DNA of 64,000 nt, taken from assembly GCF_016086655.4 (NCBI RefSeq), contig NC_052135.2, forward strand, positions 14,846,363-14,910,362, read 5' to 3'. Positions within the stretch are counted from its first letter, which is position 1. Each line of letters starts with the position of its first letter. This document shows positions 34,516 to 46,974 of the stretch, piece by piece. A program made the translations under genes and the position numbers. Origin of the DNA: Lepeophtheirus salmonis. Its lineage: Eukaryota > Arthropoda > Copepoda > Siphonostomatoida > Caligidae. The notes beneath the pieces are model-generated. The model was not told where the DNA came from and did not search any database. It saw only the letters and a list, made by a program, of their open reading frames with translations.

Positions 34516-37249
34516 AACTATATATATAGAATGGACATAGGGAAAAATGAAATGATAATTACTTTTTGACGTATGGACTTATGATATTTTGATTAAAGGC
34601 ATGCATTAATTGTACATACCTACTTAAGTATATAAATCTAATTGTATAAGCCACTTAATCAGGCTATATCTAGGGAGATTGTCATTTTTGATCCTTTTTA
34701 TGGACAGTGTATTGCAATTTGCAGTGCATGCAAATGTTTTGCAATAAAGTACTTATATGTTTGTATCCGAGCAAAGTTAATAACTCGGTAATAATAATCA
34801 GTAATCGGATAAATTTACAGATGATTACTGATATTTTGTCCCCTTTAAAACAAAATATTTTTTTTTATTTGAAAAAAAATATCATCACCATTTTTTTAAA
34901 ACCGAGATCAAGTATTTGCTTCACCCTCAAACACTCAGACCTTAAAGGAGTATCTATTTTGTAAGTTTTCTTGCTCTTTCATATTTAATTAAGACAAGTT
35001 TAATCCCTTCAAAGTATGAAAATTTTCAAAACAATTATTGCTTGTTGTATGATTAATTAATCAAAAGTCAATAAACTTGCATCTAAAATCTCAAACATTG
35101 CTATATTTTTAATGCAATAAAACACAATTGGAGACACATAATTTTTTTTAAATCATATAGTTTTTGTTTTATGAGTCTCTGGTTTTTTGAATGATTGTTA
35201 CAACTACATTTTCAAAGTTTAATTTGTAGAAAACCATATTCCGATTAATTGGTTTGTGAATTGTTTTTCACAACAAAAAATCAGCATCGGTGTTAGTCCC
35301 AAAATCTATTAGTTTAGATCCTAATTTGGACTATAAGGATACAATTAGTATATAGGGAGCAAACAAAATCATACCACTTTAGGTTGTTTTAGTATTATTA
35401 TTATTGGACAATTGGTAAAAGTTTATTACAGATATTTTTCAACAGAAAATAATATCTAAATATTTCAATTACAAAGGTATTATTTATAATGTAAACCCCA
35501 ACTTAACTCTGACGGCTTATTTTTAAAAGTTTACTTTTTTCTTTTATCTATAAATAACTTTATTGTCCTTATCAATAAATGTAATATGAGAGATCATAAA
35601 ATCACTTTAACCATCATAATTATTTAATAATTTATTATCATTTAAAAAAATGACTTAAAATTCTAAAAATGAAATAAAACGTTTTTTTACTCTAAAATAT
35701 TACAGATGATGTCTTTTCTCAAAATTTTGGTTGTTGAGTAGATTTTCTATAGTAATAATTTTAATTTTATAACCATCAGAATGTCTAAAATTATACTTTT
35801 TTGATTAGTTTCCATTTTTTAATCATTTTATAAGTATCGTCTCCCCCTACAAAAAAGAAAAATACGTCAGTAGTTTTATGTATGCTTCCAAATTATTAAA
35901 TATATAAGAAGCAGTACTTACTCACATACATTTGCACAATCAAAAATAGCTGGTTGTAACAAAAGTGTTATTATATACTAAAATGAAATATAGCCTGGTC
36001 ATCAGTGTTAGAATTCAAACCGTGGAGCGTAAAATAGTACATATATCAGGTAAAGAATAAAAACATATTATGATACAATGCCTATGAAGTAAATTTTTAC
36101 TTTTTTTAAAAATTTTATCATTTTTTTTCATAACAGACACTATTATCACGAGATTGGAATCTGTTGCACAATTTTTGGGTGGGTGCTACTCCCACCTAAA
36201 TCTCAACCTGCTTAAGGCATCCATCACAAGGGAGTGAAACTTATATTTTGTGCAAAAATCAATTGTTTCCGGCACTGTGTTAAATATGTGATTGAGTCAA
36301 GGGGCTTTTTTATTGGCTTTTGAAACTCTGGTGTATGCTATGTACAATATCGCAAATGTTCATTGAAATTTTTTATTTATCAAAATTTATGAACAGTTTA
36401 ATATTTCATTGCATGACCCATTATTTTTTGTCAATGATCCTGTACATTCATATGTACTTCATTTTTCAGAAAAGTAATTTATCTGAAAGCTTCCTTTATC
36501 CCTCTGGTCCTTCTTATGTACAAAATAGCAGTTAGAATCCCTTGTTGGAGCTTCTTTCTAAATGGATAAAAAAAAATTACAGTTGATGCATCCCTTTCTT
36601 TAGAAATATAAATGTCCAAAGTTTACGCTCCACAAAGATTCTACTTTATGATGAAGTCAATTTATATTAAAAGCGTAAATAGTGTTCCACTCTATAAAAT
36701 AAACGTGTCTTCTATTGACCCTAGCCTCCTCCTCCCCCTCATAAAATAGATTTTTTTTTTCTATTTCCAAGAATACCAGATTGCACACTGTAATTTGTGA
36801 CTTTCTTTTTATATGATATTATTATGCTAATTACAAACTTTATACTAATAAATGTAGGTATCTCCTTACTTGTTACTCCTAAGCTATGGAACTTTACATT
36901 TGTGTAATGTTTTTGTGTGCCTACTTATGAAAAAGGTTTGTTTGCAAAGTTTCAATCTTCAAAGGCGTCCTTTTTTAGACCTCTCGAGGCATTTTAAGTT
37001 TGGAAAATGAAGTTTTTATGTCTAAATTGGCTGATTTCATAGCACTTGAAATGATTAAATTTGAAAAATATGAAAGCCATTTTTTTATGAGACTACATTA
37101 CCCTATAGCCCACAAACATTGCAATGCTAAACGCTAGTAAATAGTTAGCTAAAGAAGGCTGAGCTATTGAAAGCTGATTTGTTATTGGGTTAATAGTGTT
37201 AAAACAAAAGGATAGAAAAACTAGTAACTTTATAATAGGGTTCAAATGA

Positions 37250-37610
37250 TGACAAAAAACTACTAATTAAATTTTTAGGAAAAAAATTCAAAAATTGACA
37301 GCTATTCACAAAAAATTAAAGTTTTTGTAACACAATTAGAAAAATTAAAATCTTTAAATATAAATTCCAACCATTCAATTTTCTGGAAAAAATTTCAAAA
37401 ATTTAATTTGGAATGTTAATTTATTTTAAAAAAATTTCAAATTTTAATTTGTAGGAAAAAATTTCAAAAATACACAGCTAGACACAAAACGTTAATTTTT
37501 ATGGAAATAAAATTTCAAATATTAAATTTTCTTGTAAGAAACAAATATTCCTTTTTTTTAATAGGGCTACAGTCCCTCCCGCCCTCCTCTCTCTACGCCC
37601 CTGTTATTAT
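37250..37610. repeat. AT-rich repeat with MITE-type right end
   Basis: AAAAATTTCAAA-type filler, then GGGCTACAGTCCCTCCCGCC and CTCTACGCCCCTG, matching the right end of the element at 31852-32206 (GGGCTACAACCCCTTCAGCC). The left end is lost. Confidence 0.5.
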
Positions 37611-38579
37611 ACAATGTACATATCCTCCCCTTTCTAAACAAAAATCTAAAATCAAATTATGTAAAGGAATAAAAATCTTCAAATAATATTTATATATAAG
37701 TATAATGTGTATATGCAGCCTTCTACAAAACATGGCGCAATGAGAGAAGAAGTAGAAAAAACCACTGAAGAAAAGAAATTGCAAAAACATATAAAATACC
37801 AAAAAAAGTTATATATTTATTGTACATAGCATATATATGGTATGTTTGTGTACGTATAAACATTGTTTATTTGATCTAGATAAACCGTCATTGAAATTAT
37901 ACAACAGGATCTTATATATATGTTATATTAGATTAAGAGGGATCCAGAAATGGGGATATGTAGTTAATACAGAATTAGACCTCCTTTTTCCACTCCCCCC
38001 ATTTAAAAAAAAAGTATATATATTATATACAGTATACATATATATTTGCCCATGGGAAGGAGCTCCTTGCAAACGTTTTATTTTCTTTCTAGGGATATGT
38101 TTTAGTAGACATTTTTTTGATACACATGCTCCATAAGGATTTCTACTTAATATTATAAAAATAGTTTAGCCCTTTTATATATGTATCTATTTAGAATATA
38201 ATATCAGGTACATGGGAAATCACTCAATCCCCTCTACATTATTTTTGATATTTTTTGATGGTCAATTTCGGACTACATATAATTAAATTCGTACATTTTC
38301 AACATTTCCTAACCTGACATTTTTTTGGGGATTGTTTATATTTTTCAAAGCTGTTATCATATGTTTTTTTAAATTCTTGAGGAGAAACAAATAAATATAA
38401 AGTAATAACGAGTGATTGTGCTCATTCGTGACACTTTAGATTTTTAGGGAGTTGTATAAAAAAGGATCTGCTGGTACTTAAAATTATTTGATACCAAAAG
38501 TTAACACAATTATTCTGACAATTTTAAGAATGTTTGAGAGAATAACTACTTAGCGTTCCTGATAATTCATTGTATTAAT

Positions 38580-38965
38580 TGGGAAGCTATGAGAGAAAGA
38601 AAATAAACACAAATTCCATTCTGTATCCAACAAGGGCATAGGTAGGATTTTGTCCAATATCGATTCTCAATTATACTCCGAGTTCAACAATAAATTAAAG
38701 TTATAATTTTCCAAAAAATCCTAATTATCACTCTCCGTCTTTCATGATTTGTTTATAATCAAATTTATGGAAAATCTTACACGCATTAAGGTAATGTTTT
38801 TCACAACTTTAGTTGAAAATTTAAGTCATAATTGGGTTCGAAGTAGATTGAGAATCGACAAGAGAGTAATTTCTGTCTATGCACTTGCTTGATACGGATT
38901 GTAACTGTATTTATTTCCTTTAGCTCATGGCTGCTTATTGCTGATCTAATCAAAATTTATGACAG
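38580..38965. repeat. Inverted-repeat element of the TGATCTAATGAAA family
   Basis: Left part (GGGAAGCTATGAGAGAAAGA, AATATCGATTCTCAATTATA) and right part (AGTAGATTGAGAATCGACAA, TTATTTCCTTTAGCTCATGG) are inverted, diverged copies with arms of about 150 bases. The right flank includes GCTGATCTAATCAAA, as in the related repeats. Confidence 0.6.
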
Positions 38966-40568
38966 TTAATCTACCCTCCTCCTAAAAATGTTTTTTTTTA
39001 TACCGAAAGTCTTAGAACTTACAACTCTATCTCTCCAAAGTCTATTAAATGACAAACACATCTTTTTATTATATACAAAAAAAGAGAACTTTTTTTTTAC
39101 TTCTTTGTAGTTTGAAGCAGTTGTTAGATTAAATGTCCCGTTCAAATGAACAAAAAAGGTGCGAAATGAAACCCATTTTCCCTAAAAGGATTTTTCTGTC
39201 CATAGAAGGTTCTTCTAAGATATGATACGATAATATTACTTAAGATGAGTAAACCCTTGAAATTCTGAATTAAAGACATTGCTTCATTATTCAGCGTTTT
39301 TTCTTTGTTTCTTTTTTTATAAATAATATTTTTTTTATTCTTCGGAGAAATAAATTGTTCATTTCCTTTATGACATGTGATTATGTGGTGCAAAGACATT
39401 CATATATAGATACAAAAAAAAAAACCTAGAGAGTTGTTACAAAATAAAAATTTATGTAAGGTATGTATGTGTAGAATACCTTTATTTCTAAGCTGACAAG
39501 CAAAAGTAAAGAGGCTCACAAAAGAAAAAATATATAAACGGTTAATATGAAAATAATCCTTTTAAATTGCATTTTTTTTTCTTTGTAGACGCATATTATT
39601 TTTATGTCTTTTTTATTTTGATTTTTAATTTTGATTGTATACATACACATGTAAGTTCTCATTTACAGAAGTTTTTCTTACTAATACAAACAAGGTAATT
39701 AACACCTCTTAATTTACCTAAGTACTTTCATATCACTTGATATTTATGTAAATTACTGTTTGGCTGTACATACATTCATATTTATTTAAAAATTATGGTA
39801 ATCTTGAAATTATAGAATGTGTTTTTGAATGTCATAAAAACTTGTGAAATACTTTAAATAAAAGATGATATTCTTATATAACATTTTGTTCTTAAAAAAA
39901 GCAAGAGCATATGAAGAAATATGTAAAATGTCATTTAAGAGAAAAAACCATATTGTTCTTTGTCGTGTTCTCTTATCTCATAAATTTTGTATAGAATTTT
40001 GACAAGCACATTGAGAGGCTTAGAAAACGAAAAATAAACTTATATTTATACATATATGTGATTATTTTATAAACCAACACAACTACACATTTCCACCAAT
40101 TAAAATATACTCATTAATAGATTTGCTTAAAATATGATCTTAATGGTTTTAATAAAATTCAATGGTTGGCAATTTCAAGAGTTATTTTATTTTCTATAGA
40201 TGTTATGATTATTCTTCATTTCTGTAAGAGAAAACATCTATGTATAAAGTCATCACTAGTGTATGTGCTCATGGAGCATGGATAGTTAAACTGATGATTT
40301 CATAGGGAGTTATAAGTTTAAGTACTTGTTGGAATGTGAGTAGAATTGAGGAATCCTATATTTGTTCTTACTGAATGCAGAGGGGGATTCTAATAAAAAT
40401 TCCAAACGGATAAGAATGAAATAACTATGATATCAGCTCTGAAAAAAAAAAAAACCAATAAAACTTGCACGTAGGAAAATGTTTAGAGTTTACAACTCTA
40501 ATTATCTGTCGGAGATCATATTTTATACAACTCAAGACTTCAAATGGAAAGTATAAGAAAATTCTTAC

Positions 40569-40976
40569 CCTTAGTCCAAACGATTTTCTCCAATGGATAC
40601 CCACTGGCTGGACAAATCACTCGAAACATTTTTCCAACTATTGCCCTCATTTCCGGAATGGATTGAACATGTGGACGACCATAGACATTTAGTCGAGCAG
40701 AGTGACTCACAGAGCCAGCCCTATTAGCCACAAGGCACATATATTGCCCTCCATCTTGGACTTGCACATCACTAATATTCACATGACTAATCACATCCCC
40801 ATGCACCGTGACATATTGACCCATCATAAACCGCTCATTGTCGGGAAGAGGAAATCCATTGAGTGACCATGTGATCCCTGGAGTTGGGCTACCACGAGAT
40901 GTGCATTTGAGGGATACTAATGGGCCAGGTTGAAGTGTTTGATCGATAAAGCGGTAGGTTAGGACAGGAGAAGCAT
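40569..40976 (-). CDS. Dscam: Dscam-like receptor, exon for Ig5 and N-terminal half of Ig6
   Basis: The strongest family marker in the window, with 135 codons. Ig5 has Cys24, Trp36 and Cys80, with the arthropod Dscam signatures TLQPGPLVSLKC, NGFPLP and GQYVTVHGDVISHVNIS. Ig6 starts near residue 100 with Cys121 and Trp133 (PLEKIVWTK), then the exon stops mid-domain at AAGG|GTAAG. The acceptor is ctcccag. Phase is 1 to 1, and the split codon with the next exon gives Asp, restoring WTKDGQKLP. Ig5-Ig6 form the bend of the Dscam S shape. The following intron is about 13 kb. Confidence 0.95.
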
Positions 40977-42854
40977 CTGGGAGGAAAAAACAACAAGTAT
41001 TCAGTTAACGCTTATGTTTTCTGTATGTGTCTTTATTTTTTGGAGGGGGGTAGATACATTGCAGATACATAAAACCCAAAAAGATTGCTTCTTTTCTTTC
41101 ATCCTCCTCCCATGATTTAGAAATAACATTTCAGAACTTCATTAAAATACAAACTCACATACACAAAGAAGCTATAAAAAAACAAGCATCATTCCCCACT
41201 TACTCCTTTGATCTTGAGCAAACAAAACATAAAACAAAGACGAAAAGAGATTCTATTATTATTCTAAAAGTTGCTTCCTCCCTCACCCATTATTTATGTA
41301 TGTACAATATATAATTTATGAATTCGAGATTAATGAATTATTGGCACCCGATCAACGGTCATTAGCATAAGAATATATCCTGGTGTTAGAACCAAAATGT
41401 TGTAAGTGAGAATTGTAAGAATAAAAGAAAATTATGTTTGAAGTTTTTATTGCACTTGATAGATAGGCCTTATTCTTTGCAAGTCTAGTTTCATGTGAAC
41501 TAATATTTTTGTATGCAACGTTTTATGAGAGTGTTTCTGTATGTTGCTGAGTAAAATAATATGGGAGATATTTCACTTTTACAAAGTATTGGTCTATGAA
41601 TTCAAAAAGAAATCGTCGCAAGTGATGTTTACTATACATTGACATTGATTTTTATTCTCTGTTTACATGACTTTTGAAGGCCCTGATTCGTTAAATGAAA
41701 CAATTACATCATTGAAAGTAAATCAATATATAGTGTGTTTGTGACTTTTGTTACATTTGAAAAAAAAAAGTGAAGAATGAGTTCGCCTATTTATAAAAAG
41801 CTATGGATTAGTAGATCCAGCGGCTAATAGCTTAAAACTCTATATTTTAATCCATTGAGAGTAGGTCTACATCTTTACGAAGAATCCGCTCAGTCTTCAT
41901 AGTATGACAAACAAAAAATAAATACTTGAATTACAGTCTAATAATACTTCTCAAATCTCAGGGAATAAGTTATATCATGCACCTCAACTAATCCAATGAT
42001 TTGAGAAATATGGAAATCTCCCTCGAAAAAATTAGTTGCATTATTGCTTTACATAATATATAATTTACATGTAAAGGAACAGAAAGTCCTGCATAAAGTT
42101 CAGAGTTAACTTGTCGTAAATTACACACATTAATAACTTATATTACTACAAATCGATTTTCAATTTATGCACGTTTGTACATAGATTTTATTGATCATAT
42201 CTTCAGTTAAAATTCCAATGGGGAAATGTTTTATCTTTATTATTTTGGTTTCGCCATTTATGACATTTTGGTTCTGACCCTCCAATAATTTAATTTTCTT
42301 GAATCTTAATTTATTTTCATAATTATACCCACTATAAACCAAAAAAAAACATATATATATTTATGTATAAAATATGCAACTTTCTATTATGTTCACTTTC
42401 ACAGCAAAATAAATTTAATAAATAGATTAATGTTTGTGAATTTTTGGCTTATAAATAATAATTATAATGTAATAAATGATACACAATATAGCAATAAATA
42501 AAAGAGCTAACTTAATTAGCCTCATAATTTTAATAAGATAATAAAATGGAAAGCATTTTTTAAAATACGTGTTTTCTTTTCTTTTCAACTGATGAATCAA
42601 AGAAAATGAATAACAAGTACAGCTTATATGTGTATAGAAGATATTTGCTGAATCTAAGAGAAGTAAGATAATATTATATTTTTTTTTTTGCTTTCTTTCT
42701 CCTCTTTAATGGTTTTGTTTTGCATGGAGAAACGTGTATAATTTATGAGGACAGACAAATAAGTAAAATACGAGGTGTAGAGCATAATGTAATAAAAAGA
42801 ACATTATTTATAGAGAAAAACAAATAATATAATAATAATCAAAAATTGTGTTAC
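40977..42854 (-). other. Intron between Ig4 and Ig5 exons
   Basis: 1.9 kb of AT-rich DNA with no recognisable element or coding signal. Confidence 0.6.
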
Positions 42855-43106
42855 CCCCAAGACGAAGCTCTGAAGAGGCTTGCGCTTCATAGGTATCTCG
42901 TCGTACAAAGCACTGATACATTCCATAGTCTTCTCTCTGCAGATTAAAAATCTGCAGAGTTTGTTTATTGGTGAGGATTCGATTGTGGCTTGGAAGGTCA
43001 CGTCCATCCTTTTTCCAATGAATGGAATCTCTGTCTCGTGACTCTGTTAAGCATTCAAGTCGTGCCTTTCTTCCAATGTCGATTATTTGCTCTGATGGAA
43101 CCACAT
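42855..43106 (-). CDS. Dscam: Dscam-like receptor, Ig4 exon
   Basis: Encodes a whole I-set Ig domain of 83 codons. The first Cys is at about residue 18 (ARLEC), the core Trp at 30 (IHWKKDGRDLP) and the second Cys at 65 (EDYGMYQCFVRRD). The GMYQCFVR and SSELRLG motifs are typical of Dscam Ig4. The acceptor is cacatag and the donor is GGGG|GTAACA, giving phase 1 to phase 1. The last G plus AT of the next exon makes Asp, so the protein runs on as ELRLGDASPV. Ig4 closes the Ig1-4 horseshoe used in homophilic binding by Dscam proteins. Confidence 0.9.
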
Positions 43107-44112
43107 CTATGTGTATGTATGTACAAATTAGGTTATTTTTTTTCTTAGAAACTCATGTCAAAGTTGTTATTATTTTTGTGTTTTAAAAGAAGGGGACAGA
43201 AAAAAATATATAACTTTGTTCTTTACAGTATATGTGGTGCGTCAAAATGGAAAAAACATACAATACAATATATTTCATTGACATATTTGAGTCACTTAAT
43301 GGCTTTGTTTTATAATTTTAGCTATAGTTTATACCCGTTATTTGATTTAAAATACTTATACTGGCTCGAAATGGGCTTTTCAAATAAAAACATTCAATTT
43401 CTAATTCTCTTATATTGTGACAAACAATTTGGGCTATTTTAATTGCAATTAGTGACACAATATACATCAAAAAATTTTGCCACGAGCTCAAACCCAGAAT
43501 TATTTTTGTTATTTAGGTTAAAAACACGAAAATGCCCATTAAATTTACAATGGCTGTAAATTTGACCTTTAAAGCTTTTTTAATAAATCCCATTTTTTGA
43601 GTAAAATTTCGGTTCAGAGCCATACTTTGAAATGAAATAACAATATCTATGAAAAATTAAAATAATAATAATTGATTAAAAACATTCCATCGTTCAAAAA
43701 ATAAATTATTATATAAATTACCTTATTTACATTTCCTACAATACGTGTCTAACAACACAAAATAAACCCCAGTAAAATTAAGGTTATATATGAAACATAA
43801 GTTTTTTCTTCATATTTTTTACAATTGCTTTATATTATTGTTAAAACTAAAGAATAAATCTTATATTAAAACTTCAAAAGATTTACTTTAGAAGAATTTT
43901 AATTCCATTTCTATTACAAATTATAATTTGTTAATTAAGGATAATTCGTCGAAGAATATCATTATAATCCACACTTAATTTTGAAAAAAAAAACCAAAAT
44001 ATTTTGTTTGCTTTTGTGTTGACAAGCCACATATGTTTTATTATGATCAAGGAAGATTGAATACATTTAATCTTCATATCTAAAATTACTTCAATCATAG
44101 TAAATATCATAC
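43107..44112 (-). other. Intron between Ig3 and Ig4 exons
   Basis: 1.0 kb of AT-rich DNA. A plus-strand open stretch at 43155-43442 shows no domain and is not supported as a gene. Confidence 0.6.
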
Positions 44113-44212
44113 CTATGGCAATATTTGTTTCAACACTGAGTGTCATGGATAAATTTTCCTCTCCGCGCTCATTCCTTGCCGTGCATCGATATTGTCCCTC
44201 GTCTTCATTCAA
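44113..44212 (-). CDS. Dscam: Dscam-like receptor, exon for C-terminal half of Ig3
   Basis: Most 5' exon of the receptor found here. It encodes 33 codons plus one base and includes the Ig F-strand motif NEDEGQYRCTARNERGEE (second disulphide Cys) and a G strand. The acceptor is attttag and the donor is G|GTATGA. It starts in phase 0 and ends in phase 1, and the leftover G completes an Asp codon with the next exon. Dscam proteins are homophilic cell-surface adhesion molecules; Ig3 is part of the N-terminal Ig1-4 horseshoe. Assignment to Ig3 is inferred from its place just before Ig4. The exon for the first half of Ig3 was not found up to 64000. Confidence 0.82.
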
Positions 44213-44756
44213 CTAAAATTGAATTTATTAAATATTAGATATAGTTTAACAACATTATATACATACATAAAATGAGTTGAAAGAGAGTCCCAAAATTTAA
44301 TATTGTTTTGTTATTTTTACTTAAATGTTGACACAGTAAATAGTGATATATTATGTGTGAACATATCTGTTTGATCCTTTTACATAAATATTGTTACTAC
44401 AAGGGAGAATGGGTTGAAAAAATACAAAGAATATTATTGAGCTTTTCTTTTTAATAAAAGAAAACATAATTGCATTTTGTTTATATATATAAATTAGTTT
44501 ATAGACAAAGTATTGATGGAGTAAAAATGTATACTTTATAAAAGTATAATGTATTTTTAGCTACTCATCAAATTGCCTGACTCATAAATTTGTTTGTAAA
44601 TTTCGATTTTGTATGAAAATAACATAATTGGGCCCTAAGCTTGCAGAAACATGATTAAATTACGAAAACGTGATTTTCATGGAATCAGGAAAATACAACT
44701 CAAAATAAATTTGGGATATGTTAAAATACTATATTTATCTATATTTTTAATTCAAT

Positions 44757-44960
44757 ATGTCCTCCTTCAAAATCAATAACATCCTTGACACACCGACGAA
44801 CATATTGGCAGGTCTTCACAACAAAAGCCGTGTCCCTGGTGTACCACGCCGTCATAATGGTACCTTAGAACGAATACAAATGGGGATGAGAGGAGTAGTA
44901 GACAAGACACCTCAAACTGAGGCAGGCAAAAAGTCAGCCATATTGTTGTTACATAAATTT
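44757..44960 (-). pseudogene. Mariner transposase C-terminal relic
   Basis: The minus-strand frame AFVVKTCQYVRRCVKDVI followed by DFEGGHIE matches the mariner C-terminal pattern (F/Y-V-x-x-C-x-x-x-RR-x-x-x-VI-x-x-x-GGHIE). The frame is broken upstream by a stop, and no terminal repeats were identified. Confidence 0.6.
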
Positions 44961-45479
44961 AAGATGATTAGATTCATAATACAAATTTCAATACCAACAG
45001 ACATCCTGATGATGTATGAAAGCAATCTGGAGGGCGATGCCAACGTTCATTGCAGCCTGCTATTGAAAGTGTTGCGCTTCCACTCTGTATATTGTAGCCT
45101 CCGCTATTTATATTTTATGTGTATCCACCTTGAGAGGTCATACTCTTTCGGCATTAAACGAGAGTAATTTTACAGCTCAAATTAGAAATACAGGAAAAGA
45201 GAGAGAAAATTGAAGATTCCTCGTATAAAGACTCCGTACTTATTCATCAACAAGTTGACATTTCTTGTTCTTAATTATCATTTAAGACCACTAAATGCTA
45301 TATAATTTACTTTGTGATGATGTACTCTTTTTTTATATAGCGGCCAACTGTTATTATTTACACATTTTAACACACAAAGTATTGAAGTCCATGGCAGGAT
45401 CCTGGGGGAATTAGAAAATAAGTTTATTACCTAATAAATACTAATTAAAACTCTATAAACATTTTTTAGTTAGTCTATT

Positions 45480-46415
45480 CTCTCTCAAAATTGATGGTGA
45501 GCTCAAAGAGGTGACGGAAGCTACAGCAGACACTATATGCTCAGTGATCATGGAGGGCCAGGCTTTGTTGACAGAGGCATTTAGTGCGTTGGTGCAGTGT
45601 CTACTGCAGGCCATGGAATCCACGTACAACCATATGGAATATTCTGTAGGGGTAGAGGTGGGGGCTCTGTTGTGGCCAGAAGTCCTGTGCTCAGAAGTGC
45701 ATGTTGGCCTGGAGCCACTTTGGGGTTTTCTTTGCAGTGTGGGCAGGTGCTCCATATTGTTAGGGCACCCTAGGAAATTTTCCAACGATGGATTTGATCC
45801 ATGGGAGAAATTTAGTGTCCAGAATATTCACGTACTCATCAGTCTTCAGCCTGTATCATAAATGGAACCACAAGGGATTAATGACCTTCCTGTTGCATTC
45901 AACCAGGCCTAATATCATCAATGAAGCAGAGTGTTTGGTTGTGGAGACGGTTGAGTGCTCCTCTGCCACATTTCCAATGTCAATACTCGATTATTCTGCC
46001 TGTTGAAGAAAGAGCCAGCAGTAAAGGTATTCTCATCAGAAAAGATCACAATGAATCCCAAAATTCCCTGTTCCTTTTTAGAGCCTTGGACATCGCTGAT
46101 GGGAAAGTTCCCCCTTGCTCATCTTCCTGTCTATGTCAGCAATTGTGGAATTCGGGGTTTTCTTGAAAGCCAACTTTAGGCGGTTGATGAACACGGAGGG
46201 TTTCTTACCTGCTCCTTGAGAGTGTCTAAGGTCTTCCTCGTCCTTCAACTGCACAAAGAAATTGTAAGTCGTCTTCCACAAGGCCCAGTCTGCTCCCAGA
46301 TGGTCTTCTGAGACAATCCCACGCGGAGGAACACTGTGATCTTAATATTATTCTCGTACTGTGTCCTCGGCGACCAGGACACTGTTTTTCATAGCAATCG
46401 ATGGCTAATTATGTG
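45480..46415 (-). pseudogene. Mariner transposase relic, near full length, multiply broken
   Basis: Successive minus-strand frames follow a mariner transposase. At about 46280-46080: FVQLKDEEDLRHSQGAGKKP and FKKTPNSTIADIDRKMSKGE (helix-turn-helix). At about 45850-45690: DEYVNILDTKFLPWIKSIVG, QYGAPAHTAKKTPKWLQANM and FWPQQSPHLYPY (the catalytic QDGAPAHT and SPDLNP blocks, with both Asp residues changed). At about 45650-45480: WLYVDSMACSRH and ASVNKAWPSM. At least three frames and many stops, so long dead. Terminal repeats not found. Confidence 0.75.
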
Positions 46416-46974
46416 TTCTACAATATTATTCTTCGGAACATTGTAAAAAATTACTCTTAACCTCTCAAAATTTGCATAATAGAGATGAGGAAATAATAAC
46501 GATTGGCCTGATATTTATCTAGATTGCAGGTAATTCCATTTGGAATGTAATATGATACAAATAATTTATGCTTAAATAATTTGTCACATTGTATCAATTA
46601 ATAATATCATAACAAGACTTTTATTTTAATTATATAAATACATGTATATTCGATCTGCTTAGACCATTTTGCTAAAATACATTATATCTCTATTATGATA
46701 TTAAGATCTGTACCGGAGTCACCAGCATTTAACATGTTGATAAATACCTTTAAATGACGACGAAATAATACTACGCCTACATATAGTAAGCGGAAATTAA
46801 ATGAGCTCAAAAAAGCTATGGGGAATAGAGGCACATAAAAAAAAACTTACCCAAATGAGTGGACACAAACATATCAATTTTAATGTTGGAACTACTTTTG
46901 TTAGAATTTGAAGGGAAATAAAGAAGGTTTAGTTATTACCCTCATGCAAAAAAAAACAAAAAAAACACAACATA

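Larger units (their letters stand above)
27512..40568 (-). other. 13-kb intron within Ig6
   Basis: The largest intron in the window. It holds AT low-complexity blocks (28190-28640, 29690-29870, 33150-33425, 37250-37610), a mariner relic (30725-31090), a nested pair of repeats (31665-32300 with 31852-32206 inside, related copy 32575-32790), GGTCTAGACC-family pieces and an inverted-repeat element (38580-38965). Between 35000 and 37250 and between 39000 and 40560 I see only AT-rich unique-looking DNA. No Ig-type exon. Confidence 0.6.

Noticed and set aside
43155..43442. 95-codon plus-strand frame in the Ig3-Ig4 intron
   Set aside because: AT-rich, Phe/Leu/Tyr-heavy composition with no motif; typical chance frame in this DNA.
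45511..45861. Plus-strand frame of 116 codons
   Set aside because: Antisense of a mariner relic whose minus-strand frames carry clear transposase motifs.
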